NCBI GenBank assembly: GCA_050953005.1
Contig: JBMNLV010000001.1
Coordinates: 267,170-331,169, forward strand
Length of the DNA: 64,000 nt
From: UBA6115 sp050953005
Lineage (GTDB): Bacteria; Bacillota; Clostridia; Christensenellales; Aristaeellaceae
Reading direction: 5' to 3'
Of the stretch, positions 16,865-24,851 are shown one piece after another (position 1 is the stretch's first letter; each line of letters starts with the position of its first letter). The notes under the pieces are model-generated. The model was not told where the DNA came from. It saw nothing but the letters and a program-made list of their open reading frames with translations, and made no database searches. The translations under genes and the position numbers were made by a program.

Positions 16865-18103
16865 CTAATCCGGCAGCCAGCCCCGGGCGCGCAGGCAGGC
16901 ATAGACCGGCGCGTGGACCAGCTTGTCCTTTTGATGTATGAATCTGAAGCTGGAGCGCACCAGCCGGCCATCGGGCCACTTCATGCCGCCTGAGCCGTCC
17001 AAATCAATCCCCAGACCCGCAGCGGCCGTCTCCGGGGCAACCAGGGAAACCCGGTTGTGGCAGCGGTTGCCCAGCAGCAGGTCAAACACGCCGGCGTCCG
17101 GGTCAATCGCCAGGTGATTGCCGGTGTAGCCGGCCAAGCCAAAGGCGCGCAGGCCCATCCACTCGGGCACCTCGCTTTTCATCTGCACAGGCGACTTGGA
17201 AAAGCACAGCAGGCCCAAAAATTGCCTGTAGCTGCCATCCTCAAGCAGATAACCGGTACGGTTGACACCGATGCTGCGCAGGGTGTCCATGCGCAGCAGC
17301 CGCCCGGACAGCAGCGCCCGGGCAAAACGGCACAAGTCCTGCGCGGTGGAAAACAGGCCGGCGTGACCGCTGGGCACATCTCCCGCGGCGCCGAGCAGGC
17401 GGGCCTTGGGGTCATGCGGCTGACCGGGCGGGATCTCATCCATCACATGATATTTGCCGTTGATGACCTTGTGCTCCAGACCATAGTCCATCACGTCCTG
17501 AAGACGGGACGCAGGCACCTGCGCCCAGGTTTGGGTCATGCCCGCGGGCGCGAAAACCTGTGATGTAAGGTATTCAATGTAAGAAAGGCCGCTGACGGCC
17601 TCCAGAATATATTTGAGCACCAGCGCGTTCATGTCCGAATACAGCCGTTCTCCGGCAAGCGGCGCGGCATAGGTCTGAAACACCATCTCCCGCGCGGCGC
17701 CCGCGTCCTCCTGGGCATCCACCCGCCGGGGCGTTTGCAGGTTGGCCCGGTAAGACAGGCAGTCCTCCAGGGTGCATTCCTTCAGCCCGGCAAAGCGAGG
17801 GTCCAGCCATGCCAGGCTGTCTCCCGGGCGGAGGCAGCCGTGCTCCATCAGCTGCAAAACGCTGACCAGCGTAAACAGCTTGGTCAGCGAGGCAAGGTCA
17901 TAAACAGTGGATAAATCCAGCGGCTGCGGGTCAGGAACAAAATCTCCCTGCGCCAAACGCGTCTCACGGCGCAGACCGCAGGTAAAGACACGGTGGTCAT
18001 CGCTTGTGCCATAGCACACCGCCGCGCCGGTCAGCCAGCCCTTTTCATGAACCAGGACATCCATGGAAGCCCGCAGGGCGCTGTCAGCCTGAGCGGGCGT
18101 CAT
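16865..18103 (-). CDS. Serine hydrolase, beta-lactamase/esterase family
   Basis: 412 residues. SxxK motif DLASLTKLFTLVSVL, Y-S-D motif LYSDMNALVLKYI, and the typical SGHAGLFSTAQDLCRFARALL and GYTGNHLAIDP. This resembles EstB-type esterases and peptidase S12 relatives more than true beta-lactamases. No export signal is visible. The ATG at 18103 is chosen because it overlaps the preceding stop as ATGA; an in-frame ATG at 18121 remains possible. It is coupled to a CBM9-like protein and lies downstream of the flavodiiron gene. It is not a close copy of the other serine hydrolase (13524-14666). Confidence 0.87.
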   Translation of the reverse strand: MTPAQADSALRASMDVLVHEKGWLTGAAVCYGTSDDHRVFTCGLRRETRLAQGDFVPDPQPLDLSTVYDLASLTKLFTLVSVLQLMEHGCLRPGDSLAWLDPRFAGLKECTLEDCLSYRANLQTPRRVDAQEDAGAAREMVFQTYAAPLAGERLYSDMNALVLKYILEAVSGLSYIEYLTSQVFAPAGMTQTWAQVPASRLQDVMDYGLEHKVINGKYHVMDEIPPGQPHDPKARLLGAAGDVPSGHAGLFSTAQDLCRFARALLSGRLLRMDTLRSIGVNRTGYLLEDGSYRQFLGLLCFSKSPVQMKSEVPEWMGLRAFGLAGYTGNHLAIDPDAGVFDLLLGNRCHNRVSLVAPETAAAGLGIDLDGSGGMKWPDGRLVRSSFRFIHQKDKLVHAPVYACLRARGWLPD

Positions 18104-18729
18104 GCGATAAAGTCCAGCCATCCAAACCGTTCGGGAACATGAAAATTGCGCACGCCGGTCGCCTGCCATGCTTGCAGTTCCACCCCCCGCGGGCTGTGGT
18201 CCACCCGGAACACATTGAAGCGCCAGGCATCCCCCGCCTTGGGCGCAGCGGCAAAGGCGGCATAGGGCAATTGCCAGACAGCCTCCGTGCGGTTGGCGGC
18301 ACGGTCATGGCGGGTCAGGGTTTTCATGCCCGCAGCATCCCAGTCCATGTTCAGCACGCGTTCACCCTGCGGGGTATAGTGGATATCCCCGGTAAAAATC
18401 ACGTCAAAGGGACTGACCTCAATCTCATGGTAGGCGCTCAACGTTCCGGTATCCGCCAGGAAGAGTTCGAACACATCCTGGGTATACAGGGGCTCATCAT
18501 TCATGCGGTAGGTGGAATGAAGGCAATCATCCTCTGCAACAAAGCGCACATAGATCATCCCGGCCCTGTCATCGCGCAGGATACGAAATTCCGTGTACAG
18601 GAAGGGACGCTGGCCGCTTTCCACCTCAAGCAGTTCGCCTGCGGGCGCCTTGTCCCAAGCCGCATCACCGGCAGCAGGCATTCCCTTTAGCGTCACGGGA
18701 TAACAGGCATACCGCGCGTTCTCAGCCAT
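18100..18729 (-). CDS. Carbohydrate-binding family 9-like protein
   Basis: 209 residues. The aromatic and acidic pattern (YTEFRILRDDRAGMIYVRFVAEDD, YTQDVFELFLADTG, YHEIEVSPFDVIFTGDIHY, WRFNVFRVDHSPRG, LQAWQATG) is that of CBM9-like beta-sandwich proteins, which in isolation are of unknown function. There is no signal peptide and no attached enzyme, so sugar binding is only inferred. GGAGGG precedes the ATG. It starts 28 bases after the flavodiiron gene and overlaps the downstream serine hydrolase by four bases, suggesting both work on the same small substrate. Confidence 0.75.
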   Translation of the reverse strand: MAENARYACYPVTLKGMPAAGDAAWDKAPAGELLEVESGQRPFLYTEFRILRDDRAGMIYVRFVAEDDCLHSTYRMNDEPLYTQDVFELFLADTGTLSAYHEIEVSPFDVIFTGDIHYTPQGERVLNMDWDAAGMKTLTRHDRAANRTEAVWQLPYAAFAAAPKAGDAWRFNVFRVDHSPRGVELQAWQATGVRNFHVPERFGWLDFIA

Positions 18730-18757
18730 AAAAACCCTCCTCTCTTATCCGTCCAGC

Positions 18758-19939
18758 CTAAAGCTCTTTCGCAAAGCGATCCGCAAATGCCCGCGCATCG
18801 GCCAACTCCTCCGCGCTGGGACGCAGGCGCGCACGCACGCCCGGCATGGTCCTGGCCTTGAGCTGCTCCAGCCTGCCGGTGATGTTGGCTACAGCCTCAC
18901 CGCTCCAGCCATAGGAGCCAAAGGCAGCGCACAGCTTGCCCTTGACATTGTAGGGGTGCAGGGCAGCCAATAATTCACCAATGGGCTGCAGGGCATCCCC
19001 CAGGAAGGTAGGCGAGCCGAACAGCACGCCGTCAGCCAGGGCGATGGCCTGCAGCGCCTCAGACTTGTTGTGCTCATCCAATTCGATCAGGTTGACCGCA
19101 ATGCCGGTTTTTTCAAGTTCCCGGCTGATGGCTTGCGCCAGCGCGCGGGTGTATCCATAGGCACTGACATAAATCACCGCCACGGATTTGCCCGGTTTTT
19201 CAGGCAGCGCGGACAGGCGCTCATACATCTCCAGCATCCGCTCCAGGTGGCTGTCCAGCACCGCGCCATGCCCGGGCAGGACAAGGTCCGGCTTGATATC
19301 ACGCACCGCCTTGATGCCGTTGACCACAAAAGGACGGCTGAATGGGCTCATGATGTCCTGATAATACTTCTCTACCCCCTCCATATAGTCGGGGATATCC
19401 TTGACCTTGCTCATCAACAGCGGCGCGAAGGAATAGTGCGCGCCCAGGAAATCGCAGGTGAAAAGCCCGTTGGACAGGGAATCATGTGTAAACATCGTAT
19501 CCGGCCAGTGCAGGTTGGGCATAGGATAAAAAGTCAGGGTACGGTCGCCCAGGCTGAGCGTATCGCCTGCCTTGACCACACGGCTGTTGAAGGGCCGGTT
19601 GATGATTTGACCGACAAAGGTAATGGCGCTGTTGGTGCCGATGACCTGCAGCTTGCTGTTGCGCGAGAGCAGGTCCGGAATTATGCCGGCATGGTCAGGC
19701 TCAGTATGGCTGACGATGAGGTAATCCACCTGCTCAAAGGGAAGGATTTTCCCGATGTTGGCAAGGTACTCCTCCAGGAAGCCTTCTTTTGCCGTCTCCA
19801 CCAGCGCTGTTTTTTCACTGCCCTTGATCAGGTAGGCGTTGTAGCTGGTGCCCCGGGGCGTTTTCATGATGATATCAAAAACTTCCAGTTCCGGGTTTTG
19901 AACTCCTACGGAATAGATCCCGCTTCTAATCTCAAACAA
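18758..19939 (-). CDS. FprA family A-type flavodiiron protein
   Basis: 393 residues, full length. The N-terminal metallo-beta-lactamase domain holds the diiron ligands in SHTEPDHAG (H-x-E-x-D-H), LHWPDTMFT, FTCDFLGAHYSF and LVLPGHGAVLD; the C-terminal domain (about 250-393) is flavodoxin-like (VIYVSAYGYTRALAQAI, FGSPTFLGDALQP, FGSYGWSGEAV). These proteins reduce O2 to water or NO to N2O in anaerobes, protecting the cytosol. The start is TTG at 19939, set by GGAGGACGCTGAC. An extended -10 (TGG-TATAAT) lies 27 bases upstream. It could share a transcript with the CBM9 gene. Confidence 0.95.
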   Translation of the reverse strand: MFEIRSGIYSVGVQNPELEVFDIIMKTPRGTSYNAYLIKGSEKTALVETAKEGFLEEYLANIGKILPFEQVDYLIVSHTEPDHAGIIPDLLSRNSKLQVIGTNSAITFVGQIINRPFNSRVVKAGDTLSLGDRTLTFYPMPNLHWPDTMFTHDSLSNGLFTCDFLGAHYSFAPLLMSKVKDIPDYMEGVEKYYQDIMSPFSRPFVVNGIKAVRDIKPDLVLPGHGAVLDSHLERMLEMYERLSALPEKPGKSVAVIYVSAYGYTRALAQAISRELEKTGIAVNLIELDEHNKSEALQAIALADGVLFGSPTFLGDALQPIGELLAALHPYNVKGKLCAAFGSYGWSGEAVANITGRLEQLKARTMPGVRARLRPSAEELADARAFADRFAKEL

Positions 19940-19965
19940 GTCAGCGTCCTCCTTTGTTTGTTATA

Positions 19966-19971
19966 ATTATA
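19966..19971 (-). promoter_or_regulatory. Extended -10 element of the flavodiiron protein gene
   Basis: On the minus strand TGTGG precedes TATAAT. No convincing -35 is seen at 17 bp. Confidence 0.5.
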
Positions 19972-20052
19972 CCACAGACCGGACAAGCATACACCATCCG
20001 CTCCGGCCGCGTGGCACAGCGGGCTGAGATAAATCGGCCTTTTATAACGTTA

Positions 20053-20077
20053 AGCCGCACAGGCATTTTGTGCGGCT
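20053..20077 (-). terminator. Hairpin downstream of the ybaB-recR-tdk-rmuC-VOC operon
   Basis: Perfect 9-bp stem AGCCGCACA/TGTGCGGCT with a 7-base loop. On the minus strand the following tract is only TTAACGTTAT, so it is a weak intrinsic terminator at best. Confidence 0.5.
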
Positions 20078-20109
20078 CAATGAAAAGACAAGTTTAAACC
20101 CGATAATGA

Positions 20110-20502
20110 TTAGCGGTGGGGGACGATCTCAATCCAGTATCCGTCCGGATCCGCAATGAAGTACAGGCCCATGCCCGGATTCTCGTAGCAGATGACGCCC
20201 ATTTCCTTATGCTTTTTGTAGGCGGCGTCATAATCGTTGACGCGCAGGCACAGATGGAATTCGTTGTCGCCCAGGTCGTATTTGGGTTTGCCCCAGTCCC
20301 TGAGCCAGGTCAGTTCCAGCGCGTGGCCGGTCTGCCCGTCACCCAGGTAGACGAGGGTGAAATGCTCCGTTTCCTTGCGGCGCGTTTCGACCAGGCCCAG
20401 CGCCTCCTTATAGAAAGCCAGGGACTTGTCCAGGTCGATGACATTAAAGTTGTTGTGGGCAAAGGTAAACTGCAGGGGCTGGCGCGGTGTGTTCTCACTC
20501 AT
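20110..20502 (-). CDS. VOC family protein (glyoxalase I-like)
   Basis: 130 residues with the paired beta-alpha-beta-beta-beta pattern of the vicinal oxygen chelate fold: FTFAHNNFNVIDLDKSLAFYKEALGL, YLGDGQTGHALELTW, FHLCLRVNDYDAAYKKHKEMG and YFIADPDGYWIEIVPH. Metal ligands H (FAHNN), E (ALELTW), H (EFHLCL) and E (WIEIV) are present, as in glyoxalase I, which isomerises methylglyoxal hemithioacetal. A lactoylglutathione-lyase-like role is likely, but other VOC reactions cannot be excluded. AAAGGAG precedes the ATG. The start overlaps the end of rmuC by eight bases. Last gene of the operon. Confidence 0.88.
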   Translation of the reverse strand: MSENTPRQPLQFTFAHNNFNVIDLDKSLAFYKEALGLVETRRKETEHFTLVYLGDGQTGHALELTWLRDWGKPKYDLGDNEFHLCLRVNDYDAAYKKHKEMGVICYENPGMGLYFIADPDGYWIEIVPHR

Positions 20503-21916
20503 CTTCTTTCTCCTTTACAATTCTTTCAGTCCATTCAGTTGATACTTCAAGGTCCTCGTCCAACTCGTTTTGGAAATCCGGGGCATCCGGAGGTGATACT
20601 GCCGCGCGTTCATGCGCGTCCACAGACTCCACGGCACGCAGGCGCCGGGCGATGCTGCGGGTACGGCGGTTGGCCAGGTCAATGGATTCGCTGGCCTGGC
20701 GCAACCGGTTCTGGGTCTTTTCCAGGATGTCAGAAAAGGCGGCGAAATCCTCCCTGACCTGGCTGAGCAGCTGCCAAACCTCGGCGCTGCGCTGCTGGAT
20801 GGCCAGGGTACGAAAGCCCATTTGAAGGCTGTTGAGCAAGGCCAGCAGCGTGGTAGGGCCCGCCAGGGATACCCGGTATGTCCGCTGCAGGCGTTCAGCC
20901 AGGCCGCTGATCCGCAGCGCCTCGGCGTACAGACCTTCCACCGGCAGATAGAGAATGGCAAAATCCGTGGTATAAGGCGGCTTGATGTACTTGCCGGCGA
21001 TCCGCTCCGCCTCGCGGCTGATGGCGCGCTCCATGGCGCCAAGCGCCGCATCCACCAGGGCTTTGTCCGTGCCCTCACGGGCAGACTGCAGCCGCTCATA
21101 ATCCTCCAGGGGAAACTTGGCGTCAATGGGCAGAAAGACCGGCTGGCCCTCCGAATGCCCGGGCAGGCGGACTGCGAACTCCACCCGCTCATTGCTGCCG
21201 GGAACCACAGCGCAGTTGACCTCATACTGGCCGGGCGCCAAGACCTCCTCCAGCAGCATGGCCAATTGGGTTTCCCCCCAGGTGCCGCGGGTTTTGATAT
21301 TGGCAAGCACCTTCTTCAGATCCCCTACGCCGCTGGCCAGGGTCTTCATCTCGCCCAGGCCCTTATAAACCGCCTCCAGTCGCTCGTTGACCAGGGTAAA
21401 GCTCTCACCCAGGCGGCGATTCAGCGTGGTGTGCAGGTGCTCATCCACGGTCTTTCGCATTTCGTCCAGCTTGAGGGCGTTGTCCTGCCGCATGTGGTTG
21501 AGGGAGGTATACAGCGTCTCGCGCATCTGGGTGACCGTCTGGTCCTGCTGTCCCAGGCGCGTATTAAGCACCTCATCCAGGTGCTTCAGGCGGCTGTCCT
21601 GGTTGGCAAGGGCGCTGCCCAGGCGCTGGTCCAGCCGCTCATGCCAGGCGGAGAGCCCGGTCTGCTGGGCGCCAAGCTGATGCTGCAACGCTGATTGCTG
21701 CTGGCCGGTCTGCGCGCTCAGGCGGGCTTCGGTGTCGCGCACCAGGCGCTCCATGTACTCAGCCAGGGTATCCTCACTTTGCAGGCTGAGCCGCCGTCCC
21801 TCCTCCCGGGCGCGCCCCTGGCGCACCAGCAGGGCAATCAGCAATACCATGATTACCAGCAACAGCCCCAGGAGCGCAGCAAGCGGCAGCCAGGGCGAAA
21901 GCAGCCCTTCAGGCAT
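20495..21916 (-). CDS. rmuC: DNA recombination protein RmuC
   Basis: 473 residues. N-terminal membrane anchor (WLPLAALLGLLLVIMVLLIALLV), a long coiled coil (about 30-190), and the RmuC domain with GTWGETQLAMLLEEVLAPGQY, FLPIDAKFPLEDYERL, YIKPPYTTDFAILYLPVEGLYAEAL and GPTTLLALLNSLQMGFR. RmuC limits recombination between inverted repeats; its fold is related to nucleases and it is expected to face the cytosol. The ATG at 21916 overlaps the end of tdk by eight bases and puts the helix at the very start. Confidence 0.95.
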   Translation of the reverse strand: MPEGLLSPWLPLAALLGLLLVIMVLLIALLVRQGRAREEGRRLSLQSEDTLAEYMERLVRDTEARLSAQTGQQQSALQHQLGAQQTGLSAWHERLDQRLGSALANQDSRLKHLDEVLNTRLGQQDQTVTQMRETLYTSLNHMRQDNALKLDEMRKTVDEHLHTTLNRRLGESFTLVNERLEAVYKGLGEMKTLASGVGDLKKVLANIKTRGTWGETQLAMLLEEVLAPGQYEVNCAVVPGSNERVEFAVRLPGHSEGQPVFLPIDAKFPLEDYERLQSAREGTDKALVDAALGAMERAISREAERIAGKYIKPPYTTDFAILYLPVEGLYAEALRISGLAERLQRTYRVSLAGPTTLLALLNSLQMGFRTLAIQQRSAEVWQLLSQVREDFAAFSDILEKTQNRLRQASESIDLANRRTRSIARRLRAVESVDAHERAAVSPPDAPDFQNELDEDLEVSTEWTERIVKEKEDE

Positions 21917-22499
21917 GGCTGATGCCCTGCCGCCAGTGACGGTAACACAACCCAATGTAGCGGATATCCTGCTGGTTGTCGATCAGCAATTGCTCCCCCG
22001 TCTTGATGACACGGCCATCCTTGTCAATGCGCGTGTTCATGGTGGCTTTAGCGCCGCACCAGCACAGCCCGCCGGGAACTTCCCTGATCTCCTCAGCCAG
22101 ACGCAACAGCGCCGCTGAGCCAGGAAAGAAATTGCCCTGGAAATCGGTCTTGAGACCATAGCAATAGATCTCCAGGTGGTCAGACATGTCAGCCAGCTCC
22201 TGTACCTGCTCGGGCGTCAGAAACTGGGCCTCGTCAATGAATACATACTCAAACCCGCTGCTGGCGTTGCGCGCCGCCAGCCACAGCAGCTGCTCGCGCG
22301 CGGAATGGCCGCTTTCCAGCACCAGTTCGGCCTGTGCCTGCAGGCCCACGCGCGAATAAACGATGCCTTCCCCGATACGGGTGTCCACAGCGGGCTTGAC
22401 CAGCGCAACCCGCAGCCCCAGCTGCTGGAAATTATAACGCTGCATGAGCAGCTGGGCAGTTTTGCTCGACCCCATGACACCATAATAAAACCGCAGCAT
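21909..22499 (-). CDS. tdk: Thymidine kinase
   Basis: 196 residues, type II thymidine kinase. P-loop GVMGSSKTAQLL, Walker B FIDEAQFL, the lasso YGLKTDFQGNFF, and zinc-site cysteines CWCGAKA with CYRH near the end are visible. It phosphorylates thymidine with ATP in pyrimidine salvage. One-base overlap with recR; eight-base overlap with rmuC. The usual second zinc pair seems reduced to C-x-C and a single late Cys, which should be checked against relatives. Confidence 0.94.
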   Translation of the reverse strand: MLRFYYGVMGSSKTAQLLMQRYNFQQLGLRVALVKPAVDTRIGEGIVYSRVGLQAQAELVLESGHSAREQLLWLAARNASSGFEYVFIDEAQFLTPEQVQELADMSDHLEIYCYGLKTDFQGNFFPGSAALLRLAEEIREVPGGLCWCGAKATMNTRIDKDGRVIKTGEQLLIDNQQDIRYIGLCYRHWRQGISHA

Positions 22500-23098
22500 T
22501 ACAACTCCCGCCTGCCTTCCATGGCTTTGGACAGGGTTACCTCATCCGTGTATTCCAGGTCGCTTCCCACCGGCACACCGTGCGCGATGCGCGTGACCCG
22601 GATGCCCAGGGGCTTTGCCAGACGCGCGATATAAGCGGCGGTGGCCTCTCCCTCAATGTCCGGGTTGGTAGCCAGGATCAGCTCGCTGACCGCCTGGCCC
22701 TGCAACCGGTCCATCAGCTCCTTAATGCGGATATCCTGCGGGCCGATGCCGTCCATGGGCGAAAGGATCCCGTGAAGCACATGGTAAAGCCCGTGATAAT
22801 CATTCATGCGCTCCATCGCGGCCACGTCGCGCGGGTCACGCACGACGCACAGGATGTCTTGCCGCCGGCGGGGATCGGCGCATACCGCGCACAGCTCGCC
22901 CGCGGTGTAGTTTCCGCAGCGCGTGCACAGCCGGATGCTCTCCCTGCCGTCCACCAGCGCAAACGCCAGGGCGCGCACCGCCTCCAGCGGCTGCGCGGCA
23001 AGATGGTAAGCCAGACGCTGAGCGGTTTTACGCCCGATGCCGGGCAGCTTAGCCAGCTCCTCGGCCATGCGCTGGATGGGTTCCGCTTGTTTGTTCAT
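22499..23098 (-). CDS. recR: Recombination protein RecR
   Basis: 199 residues, normal length. The helix-hairpin-helix LAKLPGIGRKTAQRLAYHL, a zinc finger (CTRCGNYTAGELCAVCADPRR), the Toprim strand ILCVVRDPRDVAAMER and the Walker-like TNPDIEGEATAAYIARL are present. RecR acts with RecO and RecF to load RecA at gaps. It starts immediately after ybaB, the classical pairing. Confidence 0.97.
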   Translation of the reverse strand: MNKQAEPIQRMAEELAKLPGIGRKTAQRLAYHLAAQPLEAVRALAFALVDGRESIRLCTRCGNYTAGELCAVCADPRRRQDILCVVRDPRDVAAMERMNDYHGLYHVLHGILSPMDGIGPQDIRIKELMDRLQGQAVSELILATNPDIEGEATAAYIARLAKPLGIRVTRIAHGVPVGSDLEYTDEVTLSKAMEGRREL

Positions 23099-23440
23099 TT
23101 ACAGCAGGCCGCCCATGCCGCCGGTCACCGAAGCCATGGCCTGCTCGCGGGTTTGCTCTCCCAGGCGCAGCGCCTCGTTGACCGCCGCCATGATCAAGTC
23201 CTCCAGCATTTCAACATCCTCCGGGTCAACCGCCTCCGGATTGATGGTCAGGCTGACCAGCTCGCGCTTGCCGTTGATTTTGCAGGCAACCATGCCACCG
23301 CCGCTTTGGGCCTCGTATTCCCTCTCATCCAGCTCCTCCTGGGTTTTGGCCAGCTGCTCCTGCATCTTCTGAGCCTGGCGCATCAGCTGCTGCATATTGC
23401 CGCCCATACCGCCCATACCGCCGAATTTCCCTTTTGCCAT
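23099..23440 (-). CDS. YbaB/EbfC family nucleoid-associated protein
   Basis: 113 residues. Glycine/methionine-rich start (MAKGKFGGMGGMGG), long helix MRQAQKMQEQLAKTQEELDE and the conserved core GGGMVACKINGKRELVSLTINPEAVDPED with MLEDLIMAAVNEAL. This is the YbaB DNA-binding dimer family, usually encoded between dnaX and recR. Here dnaX is not upstream. The ATG at 23440 is set by GGAGGACAAG. A sigma-A type promoter lies at 23513-23541, so this is the first gene of the unit. Confidence 0.95.
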   Translation of the reverse strand: MAKGKFGGMGGMGGNMQQLMRQAQKMQEQLAKTQEELDEREYEAQSGGGMVACKINGKRELVSLTINPEAVDPEDVEMLEDLIMAAVNEALRLGEQTREQAMASVTGGMGGLL

Positions 23441-23512
23441 CTTGTCCTCCATCCACAGCAAGGTGCTTATTTTTCTTGTTGCTGCCGGGCTCTGCCCTGC
23501 ATATCAAGGCGT

Positions 23513-23541
23513 ATTCTACCATTTCTTGTGGTCAAATTCAA
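23513..23541 (-). promoter_or_regulatory. Promoter of the ybaB-recR-tdk-rmuC-VOC operon
   Basis: On the minus strand TTGAAT (23541-23536), 17-bp spacer, TAGAAT (23518-23513) preceded by TGG (extended -10). About 72 bases upstream of the ybaB start. Confidence 0.7.
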
Positions 23542-23801
23542 TCTTCACCGCTAAGGATTGGGTTTGCCAGAAAGCTGACCCGACACCCCTGCCGGACGCA
23601 GATCCCTTCATAAGGCGATCTGTCTTGCTTATCTTATATTAACACGCTAAAGCCATCCGGTGTGGAACGCTTCAGGTAAGCGGCTGCCCACGAAAATCCA
23701 ATGCTTCCTGTTCATTCGCGCAGGTGTGCCCGGTCCGCCATGCCCGGCAGGCTGTGTTTCCCGGAAAAGTCATTTCCATCGCGTATGCATGTGGATCCTG
23801 T
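23542..23801. other. Intergenic stretch with no recognised gene
   Basis: Between the ybaB promoter and the stop of eda. No open frame with a ribosome-binding site, no T-rich hairpin and no RNA family was recognised. It must hold the 3' end of the uxa transcript. Confidence 0.5.
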
Positions 23802-24761
23802 CTACTTCTTCATTAAATGAACAGCAAATCCGGCTATTTCGTGCTGAAGGTAGATAAAAACAGTCGTGCCGCCCCGCGTGATACGCGTTGATTCATCAAA
23901 TGCGTAACCTCTGTGGCCCAGATGCCAGACAGCCCTGTCCACGTCATTGCAGGCAATGGCGATATGTCCTTTTTCGCCGTGTCCGGATATTTTCATCAGT
24001 TCAAAATTGACTCCTGAAAAAAATGAAGTCTCTTTCTCAATGACCGGGGCGCCCATCAGCTTCGCAAAATCCCGGGCGTCCCGGCCGGCTTGATTCAGCG
24101 TGCCGGAATTGATGCCAAGGTGGCGCAGCTCCAGCCCCAGCATCAGGTTGACAGCCGATTCTGTCAGCTCCTCAACGCTTGCCCAGTCTTTACCGGCAAC
24201 CGCGCCAGAAGGAACCATCCAACTCCCGCCGCAGGCCACAACCCGCTCATCCCTGAGATAATCCAATAAATTTTTCTCATTGATGCCCCCTGTCGGCATG
24301 AACTTCATCTGTGGAAAGGGGGCGCTCATGGCTTTCATGGTTTTGATCCCGCCAAGTGCTTCGGCAGGGAAAAACTTCACAGTTTTCAGCCCCAGCTCAA
24401 TCGCCCGCTCTATATCTGACGGGCTGGAACAGCCTGCGATGATCGGCACATTTTGTTTCAGGCAGTGCTTTACCGTTTTGGGGTTAAGGCCAGGGCTGAC
24501 AATATAGGACGCTCCCGCTGCCAGGGCCTTATCCACTTGTCCGGCATTCAACACGGTTCCCGCGCCCAGGATCACTTCAGGCATTTCAGCGTGGACATTT
24601 CGAATCGCCTGCTCCGCTGCGTCGGTACGGAAGGTGATCTCCGCTACCGGCAAACCGCCCCTGCACAGCGCCCTGCACAAGGGCACCGCGTCGTTGGCGT
24701 CATCAATTCTGATGACAGGGATAATTCCTGCCATTGACAGATTCTTTATTACGGTATTCAT
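23802..24761 (-). CDS. eda: KDPG/KHG aldolase fused to a VOC-like C-terminal domain
   Basis: 319 residues against about 210 for a plain aldolase. The N-terminal about 215 residues are the class I KDPG aldolase: IPVIRIDDANDAVPL, VAEITFRTDAAEQAI, LGAGTVLNAGQVDKAL, the Schiff-base lysine region TVKFFPAEALGGIKTMKA and FMPTGGINEKNL. It splits 2-keto-3-deoxy-6-phosphogluconate to pyruvate and glyceraldehyde 3-phosphate. Residues about 216-319 look like one VOC module (LRHLGINSGT ... GHIAIACNDVDRAVWHLGHRG ... TVFIYLQHEIAGFAVHLM). GAGGAGTAAGCC precedes the ATG. It completes the uxaB-uxaA-eda order of galacturonate/hexuronate catabolism. Confidence 0.93.
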   Translation of the reverse strand: MNTVIKNLSMAGIIPVIRIDDANDAVPLCRALCRGGLPVAEITFRTDAAEQAIRNVHAEMPEVILGAGTVLNAGQVDKALAAGASYIVSPGLNPKTVKHCLKQNVPIIAGCSSPSDIERAIELGLKTVKFFPAEALGGIKTMKAMSAPFPQMKFMPTGGINEKNLLDYLRDERVVACGGSWMVPSGAVAGKDWASVEELTESAVNLMLGLELRHLGINSGTLNQAGRDARDFAKLMGAPVIEKETSFFSGVNFELMKISGHGEKGHIAIACNDVDRAVWHLGHRGYAFDESTRITRGGTTVFIYLQHEIAGFAVHLMKK

Positions 24762-24851
24762 GGCTTACTCCTCATCGGTTGTTTTGTTTGCGCAACGAGC
24801 GGACTGAAAAAGTTTTTACAAGGATTCCATACCAGCGAATTCTTATGGGGC

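Noticed and set aside
16865..18103. True beta-lactamase
   Set aside because: Motifs fit the wide serine hydrolase fold but there is no signal peptide or KTG, so resistance cannot be claimed.
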